Assembly (NCBI RefSeq): GCF_002563925.1
Contig: NZ_PDJD01000001.1
Location: forward strand, 1,866,973 to 1,930,972
DNA from: Serinibacter salmoneus
Lineage (GTDB): Bacteria > Actinomycetota > Actinomycetes > Actinomycetales > Beutenbergiaceae
Direction: 5' to 3'
DNA: 64,000 nt
Part shown: positions 1-7,813 of the stretch, one piece after another
How the letters are laid out: every line of letters begins with the position of its first letter
Numbering within the stretch: position 1 is the first letter of the stretch
Notes under the pieces: generated by a model
The model's input: the letters and a program-made list of their open reading frames with translations, nothing else
What the model was told of the DNA's origin: nothing
The model's database searches: none
Translations under genes and position numbers: made by a program

Positions 1-2898
1 GCCGTTGCCGCCCCGGGAGGAACGACGACGACCACCACGCGAACGCCCGGACTCCTCCGGGGCGCTTTCCTCGGTCTCCACGTGCGCGTGCGGCTCGGAG
101 GAGGTGATGAACCCCCGGCCCTTGCAGTGCTCACAGGGGGTGGAGAAGGCCTCCACGAGACCCTGCCCCACCCGCTTGCGGGTCATCTGCACCAGCCCCA
201 GCGAGGTGACCTCGGCCACCTGGTGGCGGGTGCGGTCCCGGGCGAGGCACTCGATCAGGCGGCGCAGCACCAGGTCGCGGTTGGACTCCAGGACCATGTC
301 GATGAAGTCGACCACGATGATCCCGCCGATGTCGCGCAGCCGCAGCTGCCGGACGATCTCCTCCGCGGCCTCGAGGTTGTTCTTCGTGACGGTCTCCTCG
401 AGCGTGCCGCCCGAGCCGGTGAACTTGCCGGTGTTGACGTCCACCACGGTCATGGCCTCGGTGCGGTCGATCACCAGCGAGCCGCCGGAGGGCAGGTAGA
501 CCTTGCGGTCCATGCCCTTGGCGAGCTGCTCGTCGATCCGGGTGGAGGCGAACACGTCACCGGGGCCGGCCCACTTGGTCAGGCGCTCGGCGAGGTCGGG
601 AGCCACGGAGCCGAGGTACTCGCTGATCGTGGCCCACGCCTCCTCGCCGGCGACGGTCAGGGAGGCGAAGTCCTCGTTGAAGACGTCGCGCACCACGCGC
701 AGCGCGAGCTCGGGCTCGGACTTCAGCAGCAGCGGCGCCTTCTTTCCCTTGCCGCTCGCCTTCGCCTGGATCGACTCCCACTCGGAGGTGAGACGCTCCA
801 CGTCGCGACGCAGTTCGTCCTCGCTGGCGCCCTCGGCGGCGGTGCGCACGATGACGCCCTGCCCCTCGGGGACGATCTCCTTCAGCAGCTTCTTCAGCCG
901 GGCACGCTCGTTGTCCGGGAGCTTGCGTGAGATGCCGGTCATCGCACCGGAGGGCACGAGCACGAGGTAGCGGCCCGCGAGGGTGATCTGCGAGGTCAGT
1001 CGCGCACCCTTGTGGCCGATCGGGTCCTTGGTGACCTGCACGAGCACCTGGTCGCCGGACTTCAGCGCCTGCTCGATGCGGCGCGGCTGCCCGTCCAGGC
1101 CCGCGGCCTCCCAGTTCACCTCGCCGGCGTACAGCACGGCGTTGCGGCCACGGCCGAGGTCCACGAATGCGGCCTCCATGCTCGGCAGCACGTTCTGCAC
1201 GCGGCCGAGGTACACGTTGCCGACCATGGTGGTCTGCTTGGCCTGCGCCACGTAGTGCTCCACGAGGACGCCGTCCTCGAGCACCGCGATCTGCGTCATG
1301 TTCTCGCGCTGGCGCACCACCATCGAACGCTCCACGCTCTCGCGGCGCGCGAGGAACTCGGCCTCGGTGAGGATGTGGCGGCGACGGCCCGCGTCGCGGC
1401 CCTCGCGGCGGCGCATCCGCTTGGCCTCCAGGCGGGTGGAGCCCTTCAGCGCGGTCACCTCATCGCGTGCGCGGGCGGCCTCGTCGCCCTCCTCGCTGCG
1501 GCGACCGCGGCGACGGCGACGGCGACGGCTGCTGGAGCCCGAGGACTCACCGTCGGTCTCGTCCTTGGTCTCGGCAGAGCCGTCGGTGTCATCGTTCGAA
1601 CCGGCGTCCTCGGATCCCGAGGCCTGGTCGCCCTGCTGGCCACCCTGGGCCTTGCCGCCCTGCTGGTTACCGCCCTGCTGGTTACCGCCCTGGCCGGCGC
1701 CGGAGTCGTCGGCGCTGCCGCCTCCAGAGCCGCCGCGCTTGCGGCCACGGCCACCGCGGCGACGACGGCGCTTGCGCGGCTGGCCGGAGCCCTCGCCATC
1801 GCTGCCCTCGCCATCGCTGGCGTCGCTGTCCGACTCGTCGTCGGAGTCAGCGTCGTCGGAGTCAGCGTCGTCGGAGTCACTGTCCTCGGCGTCGTCGCTC
1901 TCGGAGTCAGCACCCTCGGAGTCGTCGTCCGTGGCCTCGTCGGCGTCCACCGCGGTCTCCTCCTCGGCGGCCTCCGGGGTCACCTCGCCGGTGGACGTGT
2001 CAGCGGCAGCGTCGGCGGCGGTCCCGGTCTGCGCGGCCTGCTCAGACTGCTCGGCCAGGTCAGCCTGCTCGGTCTCGCCGTCGGGCTGCTCCGTGGCCTT
2101 CTTCTTGCCGCGGCCACCCTGACCCTTGCCCTTGGTGCCCTTGCCACCCTCGCCCGCGCCGTCGGACTTCTTACGGGTCGACTTCTTCGCCGCCGCCTTC
2201 TGCTCGCCCTGCTTCTGCTCGCCCTGCGGGGCGTCGGGTGCCTGGCCCTGCGTCGCCTGGGCGGCGTCCGCATCCGAGGAGGCTGCGGCGTCGGGCTTCG
2301 GCTCGACCTTCTTGCGCTTGCGCTTGGCGGGCGCCTGGAAGAGCAACGCGGTGGCGGGCAGGCGGGGATCGTCGGCCTCGCCGTCGTTCACGGGAGCCTT
2401 CTCCGGGGCGCCGGCCTGCTCGGGTGCGGCCGTCGGTTGGGTGGCCTCCACCTTGGGCGCCTGCGCGCTGCGGCTGGCGCGGCGGCGAGGAGCGCGGGTG
2501 GTGGCCGGCTTCTCGGCCGTCTCGGAGGACTGCCCGGAGGTCGACCCCGCGCTCTGCTCGGGCGTTTGCTCGGCAGCCGGCGACTCCTCCTGGGCGACCT
2601 TCGACGTCGACCGCTTCGCAGCAGCCTTCGCGGCCGGCTTGGTGGCCGGCTTCGCCTCGCCCAGACCGAAAGCGGCCAGGACGTCGACCTGCTGCTCCGG
2701 GTCGCGCTCAGGCGTTGCCTGGGGGCGGGAGGAGAAGGTGGTGTGCACCGTGATCTCGTGGGTCGCACCCTCGGCAGACGCGGAGGGGGTGACCACACCG
2801 GTGGTGGCGCGGCGACTCCCTCGGCGGCGTGGGGTGCGCCCGGCGCCCGTGGATTCCTGGGCGCTGCTGGTTTCCTGCGTTGTGCTCTCGTCAGCCAT
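1..2898 (-). CDS. rne: Ribonuclease E/G (C-terminal end outside window)
   Basis: Endoribonuclease of the RNase E/G family, acting in mRNA decay and rRNA/tRNA maturation. 966 residues are visible from ATG at 2898; the 3' end lies beyond position 1. Residues 1 to ~530 are a low-complexity extension, mixing basic Lys/Arg blocks, an acidic Asp/Ser/Glu stretch (repeated DSDDA around 1840-1880) and Gly/Gln repeats (GGNQQ). The S1/RNase H-like/DNase I-like catalytic core begins near residue 534 (MTQIAVLEDG). Metal-binding Asp820 (VDVNTGKF) and Asp864 (VVDFIDM) are present, as is the zinc-link CEHCKGRG, which replaces the usual CPTC. The visible sequence continues into another Arg/Gly/Ser-rich tail. 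Long N-terminal extensions are typical of actinobacterial RNase E. Identification is secure. Confidence 0.96.
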   Translation of the reverse strand, partial: MADESTTQETSSAQESTGAGRTPRRRGSRRATTGVVTPSASAEGATHEITVHTTFSSRPQATPERDPEQQVDVLAAFGLGEAKPATKPAAKAAAKRSTSKVAQEESPAAEQTPEQSAGSTSGQSSETAEKPATTRAPRRRASRSAQAPKVEATQPTAAPEQAGAPEKAPVNDGEADDPRLPATALLFQAPAKRKRKKVEPKPDAAASSDADAAQATQGQAPDAPQGEQKQGEQKAAAKKSTRKKSDGAGEGGKGTKGKGQGGRGKKKATEQPDGETEQADLAEQSEQAAQTGTAADAAADTSTGEVTPEAAEEETAVDADEATDDDSEGADSESDDAEDSDSDDADSDDADSDDESDSDASDGEGSDGEGSGQPRKRRRRRGGRGRKRGGSGGGSADDSGAGQGGNQQGGNQQGGKAQGGQQGDQASGSEDAGSNDDTDGSAETKDETDGESSGSSSRRRRRRRGRRSEEGDEAARARDEVTALKGSTRLEAKRMRRREGRDAGRRRHILTEAEFLARRESVERSMVVRQRENMTQIAVLEDGVLVEHYVAQAKQTTMVGNVYLGRVQNVLPSMEAAFVDLGRGRNAVLYAGEVNWEAAGLDGQPRRIEQALKSGDQVLVQVTKDPIGHKGARLTSQITLAGRYLVLVPSGAMTGISRKLPDNERARLKKLLKEIVPEGQGVIVRTAAEGASEDELRRDVERLTSEWESIQAKASGKGKKAPLLLKSEPELALRVVRDVFNEDFASLTVAGEEAWATISEYLGSVAPDLAERLTKWAGPGDVFASTRIDEQLAKGMDRKVYLPSGGSLVIDRTEAMTVVDVNTGKFTGSGGTLEETVTKNNLEAAEEIVRQLRLRDIGGIIVVDFIDMVLESNRDLVLRRLIECLARDRTRHQVAEVTSLGLVQMTRKRVGQGLVEAFSTPCEHCKGRGFITSSEPHAHVETEESAPEESGRSRGGRRRSSRGGNG

Positions 2899-3487
2899 CG
2901 TGGCTCCATCCGACAGCTCACCCGCCACACCAAACCTCGGGCGCCTGCCGGCCGGTCGTCGATCCTCGGAATTCCCGGGACCGAAAGTTCTCGTGTGCCC
3001 CAACTGGGGCCGGCGCCTCCTGGCCGATCATCCGCGCACGAACGCCGAAGCGGTGCGATGCGGACGAGGAGCCGGAGATCCCGCCGGACCTGCGCGGCGG
3101 TGTGACCCGCGCCAGCCACCATCGAGTATCGCACAGGCGGTGTCACCGGCCCGACTGCCACGCCGCCCGCGCCGATCCGGCCGCCCCGCGCCCCGCGAGC
3201 GAAACCGCGCCCCGCGCCCGCCCGCCCCGCCCGCTAGACAGCACCCCGCGCCCGCCCGCCCCGCCCGCTAGACCCCGCCCCGCGAAACCGTGCCGCGTGC
3301 TCCGAGACCGTGCTCACCGGCCACGTGCTCGGCGCGGAAGTCACGTGTTCGGCGCAGCCCCGCGGCCAGGCCCGATACACCCGGGACCTTGGTCCTTCCT
3401 GACAACACGACAGGACAGTACGTTGGCCGCACCGTACGATCGAAAACGTCCCGCGTCGGCTGCGGGGGTCGACGCGACAGGAGCAGC
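2899..3487. other. Divergent intergenic region between rne and cydA
   Basis: A 589-bp gap between the divergent rne and cydA genes; it must hold both promoters. Visible: a 30-nt GC-rich sequence ending in CCGCTAGAC repeated at 3210-3239 and 3244-3273, and two 14-nt direct repeats CACGTG(C/T)TCGGCGC at 3322 and 3342. No convincing small gene was found. No classical Rex-type site (TGTGA-N6-TCACA) was seen by eye upstream of cydA. Confidence 0.6.
3322..3355 (+). promoter_or_regulatory. Paired direct repeats upstream of cydA
   Basis: CACGTGCTCGGCGC (3322-3335) and CACGTGTTCGGCGC (3342-3355) differ at one base and start 20 bp apart, about two helical turns, ~130 bp upstream of cydA. The geometry suits a dimeric regulator binding on one DNA face. 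The regulator is unknown; the function is inference. Confidence 0.4.
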
Positions 3488-4978
3488 ATGGAAGCCCTAG
3501 AACTGGCCCGGTGGCAGTTCGGAATCACCACCGTCTACCACTTCATCTTCGTCCCACTCACGATCGGGCTCTCCACGATCGTCGCGATCATGCAGACGAT
3601 CTGGCACCGCACCGGCAAGGAGCACTGGCTCCGCATCACCAAGTTCTTCGGGCGCCTGCTCCTGATCAACTTCGCGATCGGCGTGGTCACCGGAATCGTG
3701 CAGGAGTTCCAGTTCGGCATGAACTGGAGCGAGTACTCCCGGTTCGTGGGCGACGTGTTCGGTGCGCCGCTGGCCATGGAGGCCCTCGCGGCCTTCTTCG
3801 TGGAGTCCACCTTCCTCGGCCTGTGGATCTTCGGCTGGGAGCGTCTCTCGCGCCGCGTGCACCTGTTCTGCATCTGGATGGTCGCCTTCTCTACCACGCT
3901 GTCGGCCTACTTCATCCTCGCGGCCAACTCCTTCATGCAGCACCCGGTGGGCGCGGAGTGGAACGAGGAACTCGGGCGCGCCCAGCTCACCGACATCGGT
4001 GCCGTGCTGACGAACCCGACCACCCTGGCCGCCTTCCCGCACGTCATCACCGCCGCGTGGCTCGTGGGTGGCACGTTCGTGGCCGGTATCGCCGGCTGGT
4101 GGATCGTGCGCTCGGTGAAGAAGGGTGACGTGGAGACCGCCAAGACGGTCTACCGCCCCGCCGCCTACGTCGGCCTGATCGCGATCATCGTCGCCGGCAT
4201 CGGCGTGGGCCTGTCCGGCGACCAGCAGGCCAAGGTCATGTATGACCAGCAGCCCGGCAAGATGTCCGCCGCGGAGTCCCTGTGCTACGGCACCGAGGGC
4301 GCCTCCTTCTCGGTGCTGACGATCGGTAACCTCAACGACACCGACAACTGTGACGACGTCCACCACCTCATCGAGATCCCCTACCTGACCTCCTTCCTCG
4401 CGACCGGCCACTTCACCGGCGAGGAGAGTTACGTGCCCGGCACGATCGAGGTGCAGGAGCGCTTCACGCAGGAGTTCGCCGAGGAGTACGGCGAGGACAT
4501 GCAGTACATCCCGAACCTCATGATCAGCTACTGGTCCTTCCGGTTCATGATCGGGTTCGCCGCGTTCTCCGCGATCCTGGCGCTGTGGGGCCTATGGGTG
4601 CTGCGCGGCGGCCGGGTCACGGACAACAAGTGGTTCGGCAGGTTCAGCCTGCTGGCCCTGCCGATGCCGTTCCTCGCGAACTCCTTCGGCTGGATCTTCA
4701 CCGAGATGGGCCGCCAACCGTGGGTGGTGGTACCGAACATCGACGCGACCGGCGACATCGCGATCCACATGCGGACCGCCGACGGCGTCTCCACCGTCGT
4801 CTCCTCCGGCGAGGTGCTGTTCTCGATGGTGGCCTTCACCGTGGTCTACGGGGCGCTGGCCGTGGTCTGGTACAAGCTGCTGAAGAAGGACGTCCTCAAG
4901 GGCGCCGAGCCCGTGCCGGAGCCGGCCACGGCCTCCGACCACGACGACGCCCCCAAGCAACTCGACTTCGCGTACTGA
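3488..4978 (+). CDS. cydA: Cytochrome bd oxidase subunit I
   Basis: Heme-bearing subunit of the cytochrome bd quinol oxidase, a high-affinity terminal oxidase of the cytoplasmic membrane that reduces O2 to water without pumping protons. 496 aa from ATG 3488, chosen because the family N-terminus (MEALELARWQFG) starts there and AGGAG lies 4 nt upstream; an in-frame upstream extension is not conserved-looking. His18 matches the N-terminal heme ligand of the family, and the GRQPW signature sits at residues 408-412 close to a late transmembrane helix. Multiple hydrophobic helices are evident. First gene of cydABDC; cydB follows after 19 bp. Confidence 0.98.
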   Translation: MEALELARWQFGITTVYHFIFVPLTIGLSTIVAIMQTIWHRTGKEHWLRITKFFGRLLLINFAIGVVTGIVQEFQFGMNWSEYSRFVGDVFGAPLAMEALAAFFVESTFLGLWIFGWERLSRRVHLFCIWMVAFSTTLSAYFILAANSFMQHPVGAEWNEELGRAQLTDIGAVLTNPTTLAAFPHVITAAWLVGGTFVAGIAGWWIVRSVKKGDVETAKTVYRPAAYVGLIAIIVAGIGVGLSGDQQAKVMYDQQPGKMSAAESLCYGTEGASFSVLTIGNLNDTDNCDDVHHLIEIPYLTSFLATGHFTGEESYVPGTIEVQERFTQEFAEEYGEDMQYIPNLMISYWSFRFMIGFAAFSAILALWGLWVLRGGRVTDNKWFGRFSLLALPMPFLANSFGWIFTEMGRQPWVVVPNIDATGDIAIHMRTADGVSTVVSSGEVLFSMVAFTVVYGALAVVWYKLLKKDVLKGAEPVPEPATASDHDDAPKQLDFAY

Positions 4979-4997
4979 GCCAGGAAGGACTCTCACC

Positions 4998-6035
4998 ATG
5001 GATCTCGCACTTCTCTGGTTCATTCTCATCGCCGTCCTGTGGACGGGCTACCTGGTCCTGGAGGGCTTCGACTTCGGCGTGGGCATGCTCATGAAGCCCC
5101 TGGCGAAGGACGACACCGACCGCCGGGTGGCGATCAACACCATCGCCCCGGTCTGGGACGGCAACGAGGTGTGGCTGCTGACCGCCGGTGGCGCCACCTT
5201 CGCGGCCTTCCCGCACTGGTACGCCACGATGTTCTCCGGCTTCTACCTGCCGCTGCTGCTGATCCTGCTGGCCCTGATCGTGCGCGGTGTCTCCTTCGAG
5301 TACCGCCACAAGGGCTCCACCCAGGCGTGGCGTAACGGCTGGGACTGGTGCATCGCCATCGGCTCCTGGGTGCCGGCCATCCTGTGGGGTGTCGCCTTCG
5401 CCAACCTGGTGCGCGGCCTGGAGATCGACTCCGAGATGCAGTACGTGGGCGGCTTCTGGGCGCTGCTGAGCCCGTTCGCGCTGCTCGGCGGCCTGGTCAC
5501 CCTGGGCCTGTTCCTCACCCACGGCGCGGTCTTCCTCGCGCTGAAGACCAGCGGGGACTACCAGACGCGCGCCGCGGACCTGGCGATCAAGCTCGCCCTG
5601 CCGAGCGCCGCCGTCGCCGCCGTGTGGGTGATCTGGGCGCAACTGGCCTACTCCCGTAACGCCTGGACGTGGGCGCCGCTGGTCATCGCGGCCCTGGCGC
5701 TGGTGGGCGTGGTCCTGACGACTCGGGCCCGCCGCGAGGGCTGGGCGTTCACCCTGAACGCCGTGGCGATCGCGATGGCCGTGGTGTTCATCTTCGGGTC
5801 CATCTACCCGAATGTGATGCCCGCGAACGACCCGGCGAACTCCCTCACCATCGCGAACTCCTCCTCCAGCGACTACACGCTCATGGTGATGACCTGGGTG
5901 GCGGTGTTCCTGGTGCCGCTCGTGCTGCTGTACCAGGGCTGGAGTTTCCACGTGTTCCGCAAGCGCCTGAGCCGCGAGTCGATCCCGAGCTCGCCGCCGC
6001 CGGCCGCCGAGTCGGAGTCGGTCGGGGCGCACTGA
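4998..6035 (+). CDS. cydB: Cytochrome bd oxidase subunit II
   Basis: Second membrane subunit of the bd oxidase, structurally paired with CydA but without hemes. 345 aa with the family-typical start (MDLALLWFILIAVLW), the GFDFG motif in helix 1 and the conserved WDGNEVWL segment near residue 52. AAGGAC lies about 8 nt before the ATG. It sits 19 bp after cydA, so the two are cotranscribed. The C-terminus ends in a short Ser/Pro/Glu-rich cytoplasmic tail. A strong hairpin follows before cydD. Confidence 0.98.
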   Translation: MDLALLWFILIAVLWTGYLVLEGFDFGVGMLMKPLAKDDTDRRVAINTIAPVWDGNEVWLLTAGGATFAAFPHWYATMFSGFYLPLLLILLALIVRGVSFEYRHKGSTQAWRNGWDWCIAIGSWVPAILWGVAFANLVRGLEIDSEMQYVGGFWALLSPFALLGGLVTLGLFLTHGAVFLALKTSGDYQTRAADLAIKLALPSAAVAAVWVIWAQLAYSRNAWTWAPLVIAALALVGVVLTTRARREGWAFTLNAVAIAMAVVFIFGSIYPNVMPANDPANSLTIANSSSSDYTLMVMTWVAVFLVPLVLLYQGWSFHVFRKRLSRESIPSSPPPAAESESVGAH

Positions 6036-6054
6036 GCGTTCGCCTCGCACCTGC

Positions 6055-6089
6055 GGCGCGCGCCCTCCCCTCGGGGACGGGCGCGCGCC
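6055..6089 (+). terminator. Hairpin between cydB and cydD
   Basis: Perfect 11-bp stem (GGCGCGCGCCC at 6055-6065, GGGCGCGCGCC at 6079-6089) with a further CCCC/GGGG pairing in the loop. No T-tract follows, so it may be a partial terminator, a transcript-stabilising hairpin or a processing site separating cydAB from cydDC expression rather than a full stop. Confidence 0.5.
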
Positions 6090-6148
6090 GTCGTTGTCAT
6101 GGAGTTCCGCGACGATGAATGTCAGTGAGACATGGGAGTCTTGACGCT

Positions 6149-7813
6149 GTGAAGCCACTCGATCCGCGCCTGCTTCGCCAGGCGCGTTCGGCCCGCCGCT
6201 ACGTGATCGTCACCGCGGTGCTCTCGGTGCTGTCCACCCTGTGCGTGATCGTGCAGGCCTTCGCGATCGCCCGTGCCGTCGCCCCCGTGGCGCAGGGCCG
6301 GGCGGGGCTCGCGGACGTCTCCGGGCCGATCCTCGTGCTGGCCGGCGCCGTGCTCGCGCGCACCGCGCTCACCGCGCTGCGGGACCGGATCGGCGCCGCC
6401 AGCGCGGTGGCCACCGTGGGCGACCTGCGCGGCCGTCTGCTGCGCCACACCGCCGCCATGCCGCACCGCTGGCGCCTGGAGCACGCCGACGAGGTCTCCG
6501 TGCTCGCCGCCCGCGGGCTGGACGACCTCGTGCCCTACATCACCGGGTTCCTCCCCCAGCTCCTGCTCACGGCGATCCTCACCCCGATCGCGCTGGTGGT
6601 GGTCCTCTCGCAGGACCTGGTCTCCGGGCTCATCATCGCCGCGACGATCCCCCTGATCCCGCTGTTCATGTGGCTCATCGGGGTCACCACCCGGCAGTTC
6701 TCCGAGAAGCGCCTCGCCGCACTGGAGCAGCAGGGCGCGCAACTGCTCGACCTGCTCGCGGGGCTCACCACGCTGCGCGCCCTCGGCCGCGAGATCGGCC
6801 CGGGCGTGCGGGTGCGCCGGCTCGGCGAGGAGTACAAGCGCACCACCATGTCCACCCTGCGGGTGGCGTTCCTCTCCGGGGCGGTACTGGAACTGCTCGC
6901 CTCGCTCGCGGTGGCGCTGGTGGCCGTGGAGATCGGGATGCGGCTGGTGTACGGCAACATCGACCTGACCACGGGCCTGACGGTGCTGATCCTCGCGCCG
7001 GAGATCTACCTGCCGTTGCGCGCCGTCGGGCAGCAGTTCCACGCCTCCACCGACGGCGTCACCGCGGCCGCGCGCACCTTCGACCTGCTGGAGACCCAGC
7101 CCCCGGCCGACGGCACCCGGGACGTGCCAGCGTGGGAGGCCATCGACCTGGTGGAGGTGGGGGTACTCGCGGGCTCCCGCGGCTACCTCGCCCCGGCCGA
7201 CCTGTCGCTGCGGATCCAGCCCGGGCGGATCCACGCGCTCGCCGGGCCCTCCGGCAGCGGGAAGACCACCACCGCGATGGCGCTGCTGCGCCAACAGGGG
7301 CTGGATCGCGGGCGGATCACGCTGCTGCACGACGGCGCAGCCACCGATCTCGCGGACGTCACCGCGCAGCGGTGGTGGCAGCAGGCCTCCTGGGTGCCCC
7401 AGCGCGTGCTGACGCAGGGCGGGACCCTGGCCGAGCACCTCGACCCAAGCGGGCTGCGCAGCGCGGCGATGCGTGACCAGGCCGCGGCGCGCACCGGGTT
7501 GCTTCAGGTGGTGCAAAGCCTGCCGCAGGGCTGGGACACGCCGCTCGCCGCCGGGGAGGGCGGGCTCAGCTCGGGGCTCTCGGTGGGGCAGACGCAGCGC
7601 CTGGAGCTCACCCGCGCGCTGCTGCGCGGCTCGCGCCTGGTGGTGCTGGACGAGCCGACGGCCCACCTCTCGGCGGCGGACGAGGCCGAGATCCTCACCG
7701 GGTTGCGGGCGGTGGCTGATTCAGGCGCGGCCGTGGTGGTCATCGCGCACCGCGAGGCCACGCTCGCGTTCGCGGACGAGGTTACCCACGTGCACGGGGA
7801 GGTGCTGGTGTGA
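6149..7813 (+). CDS. cydD: ABC transporter CydD (bd oxidase assembly)
   Basis: One half of the heterodimeric CydDC exporter (transmembrane plus nucleotide-binding domain fused), which exports thiols in E. coli and is needed to assemble cytochrome bd. 554 aa from GTG 6149 (MKPLDPRLLRQAR, preceded by GGGAG 10 nt upstream); an in-frame ATG at 6119 would add 10 residues. About six transmembrane helices fill residues 20-300; Walker A GPSGSGKTT is near residue 366; Walker B is LVVLDEPTA. The signature reads LSVGQ where LSGGQ is usual, possibly marking a degenerate site. The stop overlaps the cydC start by 4 bp (GTGA). Confidence 0.93.
   Translation: MKPLDPRLLRQARSARRYVIVTAVLSVLSTLCVIVQAFAIARAVAPVAQGRAGLADVSGPILVLAGAVLARTALTALRDRIGAASAVATVGDLRGRLLRHTAAMPHRWRLEHADEVSVLAARGLDDLVPYITGFLPQLLLTAILTPIALVVVLSQDLVSGLIIAATIPLIPLFMWLIGVTTRQFSEKRLAALEQQGAQLLDLLAGLTTLRALGREIGPGVRVRRLGEEYKRTTMSTLRVAFLSGAVLELLASLAVALVAVEIGMRLVYGNIDLTTGLTVLILAPEIYLPLRAVGQQFHASTDGVTAAARTFDLLETQPPADGTRDVPAWEAIDLVEVGVLAGSRGYLAPADLSLRIQPGRIHALAGPSGSGKTTTAMALLRQQGLDRGRITLLHDGAATDLADVTAQRWWQQASWVPQRVLTQGGTLAEHLDPSGLRSAAMRDQAAARTGLLQVVQSLPQGWDTPLAAGEGGLSSGLSVGQTQRLELTRALLRGSRLVVLDEPTAHLSAADEAEILTGLRAVADSGAAVVVIAHREATLAFADEVTHVHGEVLV

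Noticed and set aside
1012-3105. 697-residue plus-strand reading frame
   Set aside because: It is antisense to RNase E, whose opposite-strand frame carries clear catalytic motifs. The translation is Gly/Ala/Leu/Arg repeats typical of shadow frames in GC-rich DNA.
3290-3487. Upstream-extended cydA start
   Set aside because: The extra 66 residues are Arg/Pro/Ala noise, and the family N-terminus plus AGGAG mark 3488.
4896-6158. 420-residue minus-strand frame over cydB
   Set aside because: His/Arg/Gly-rich mirror translation of a certain gene.
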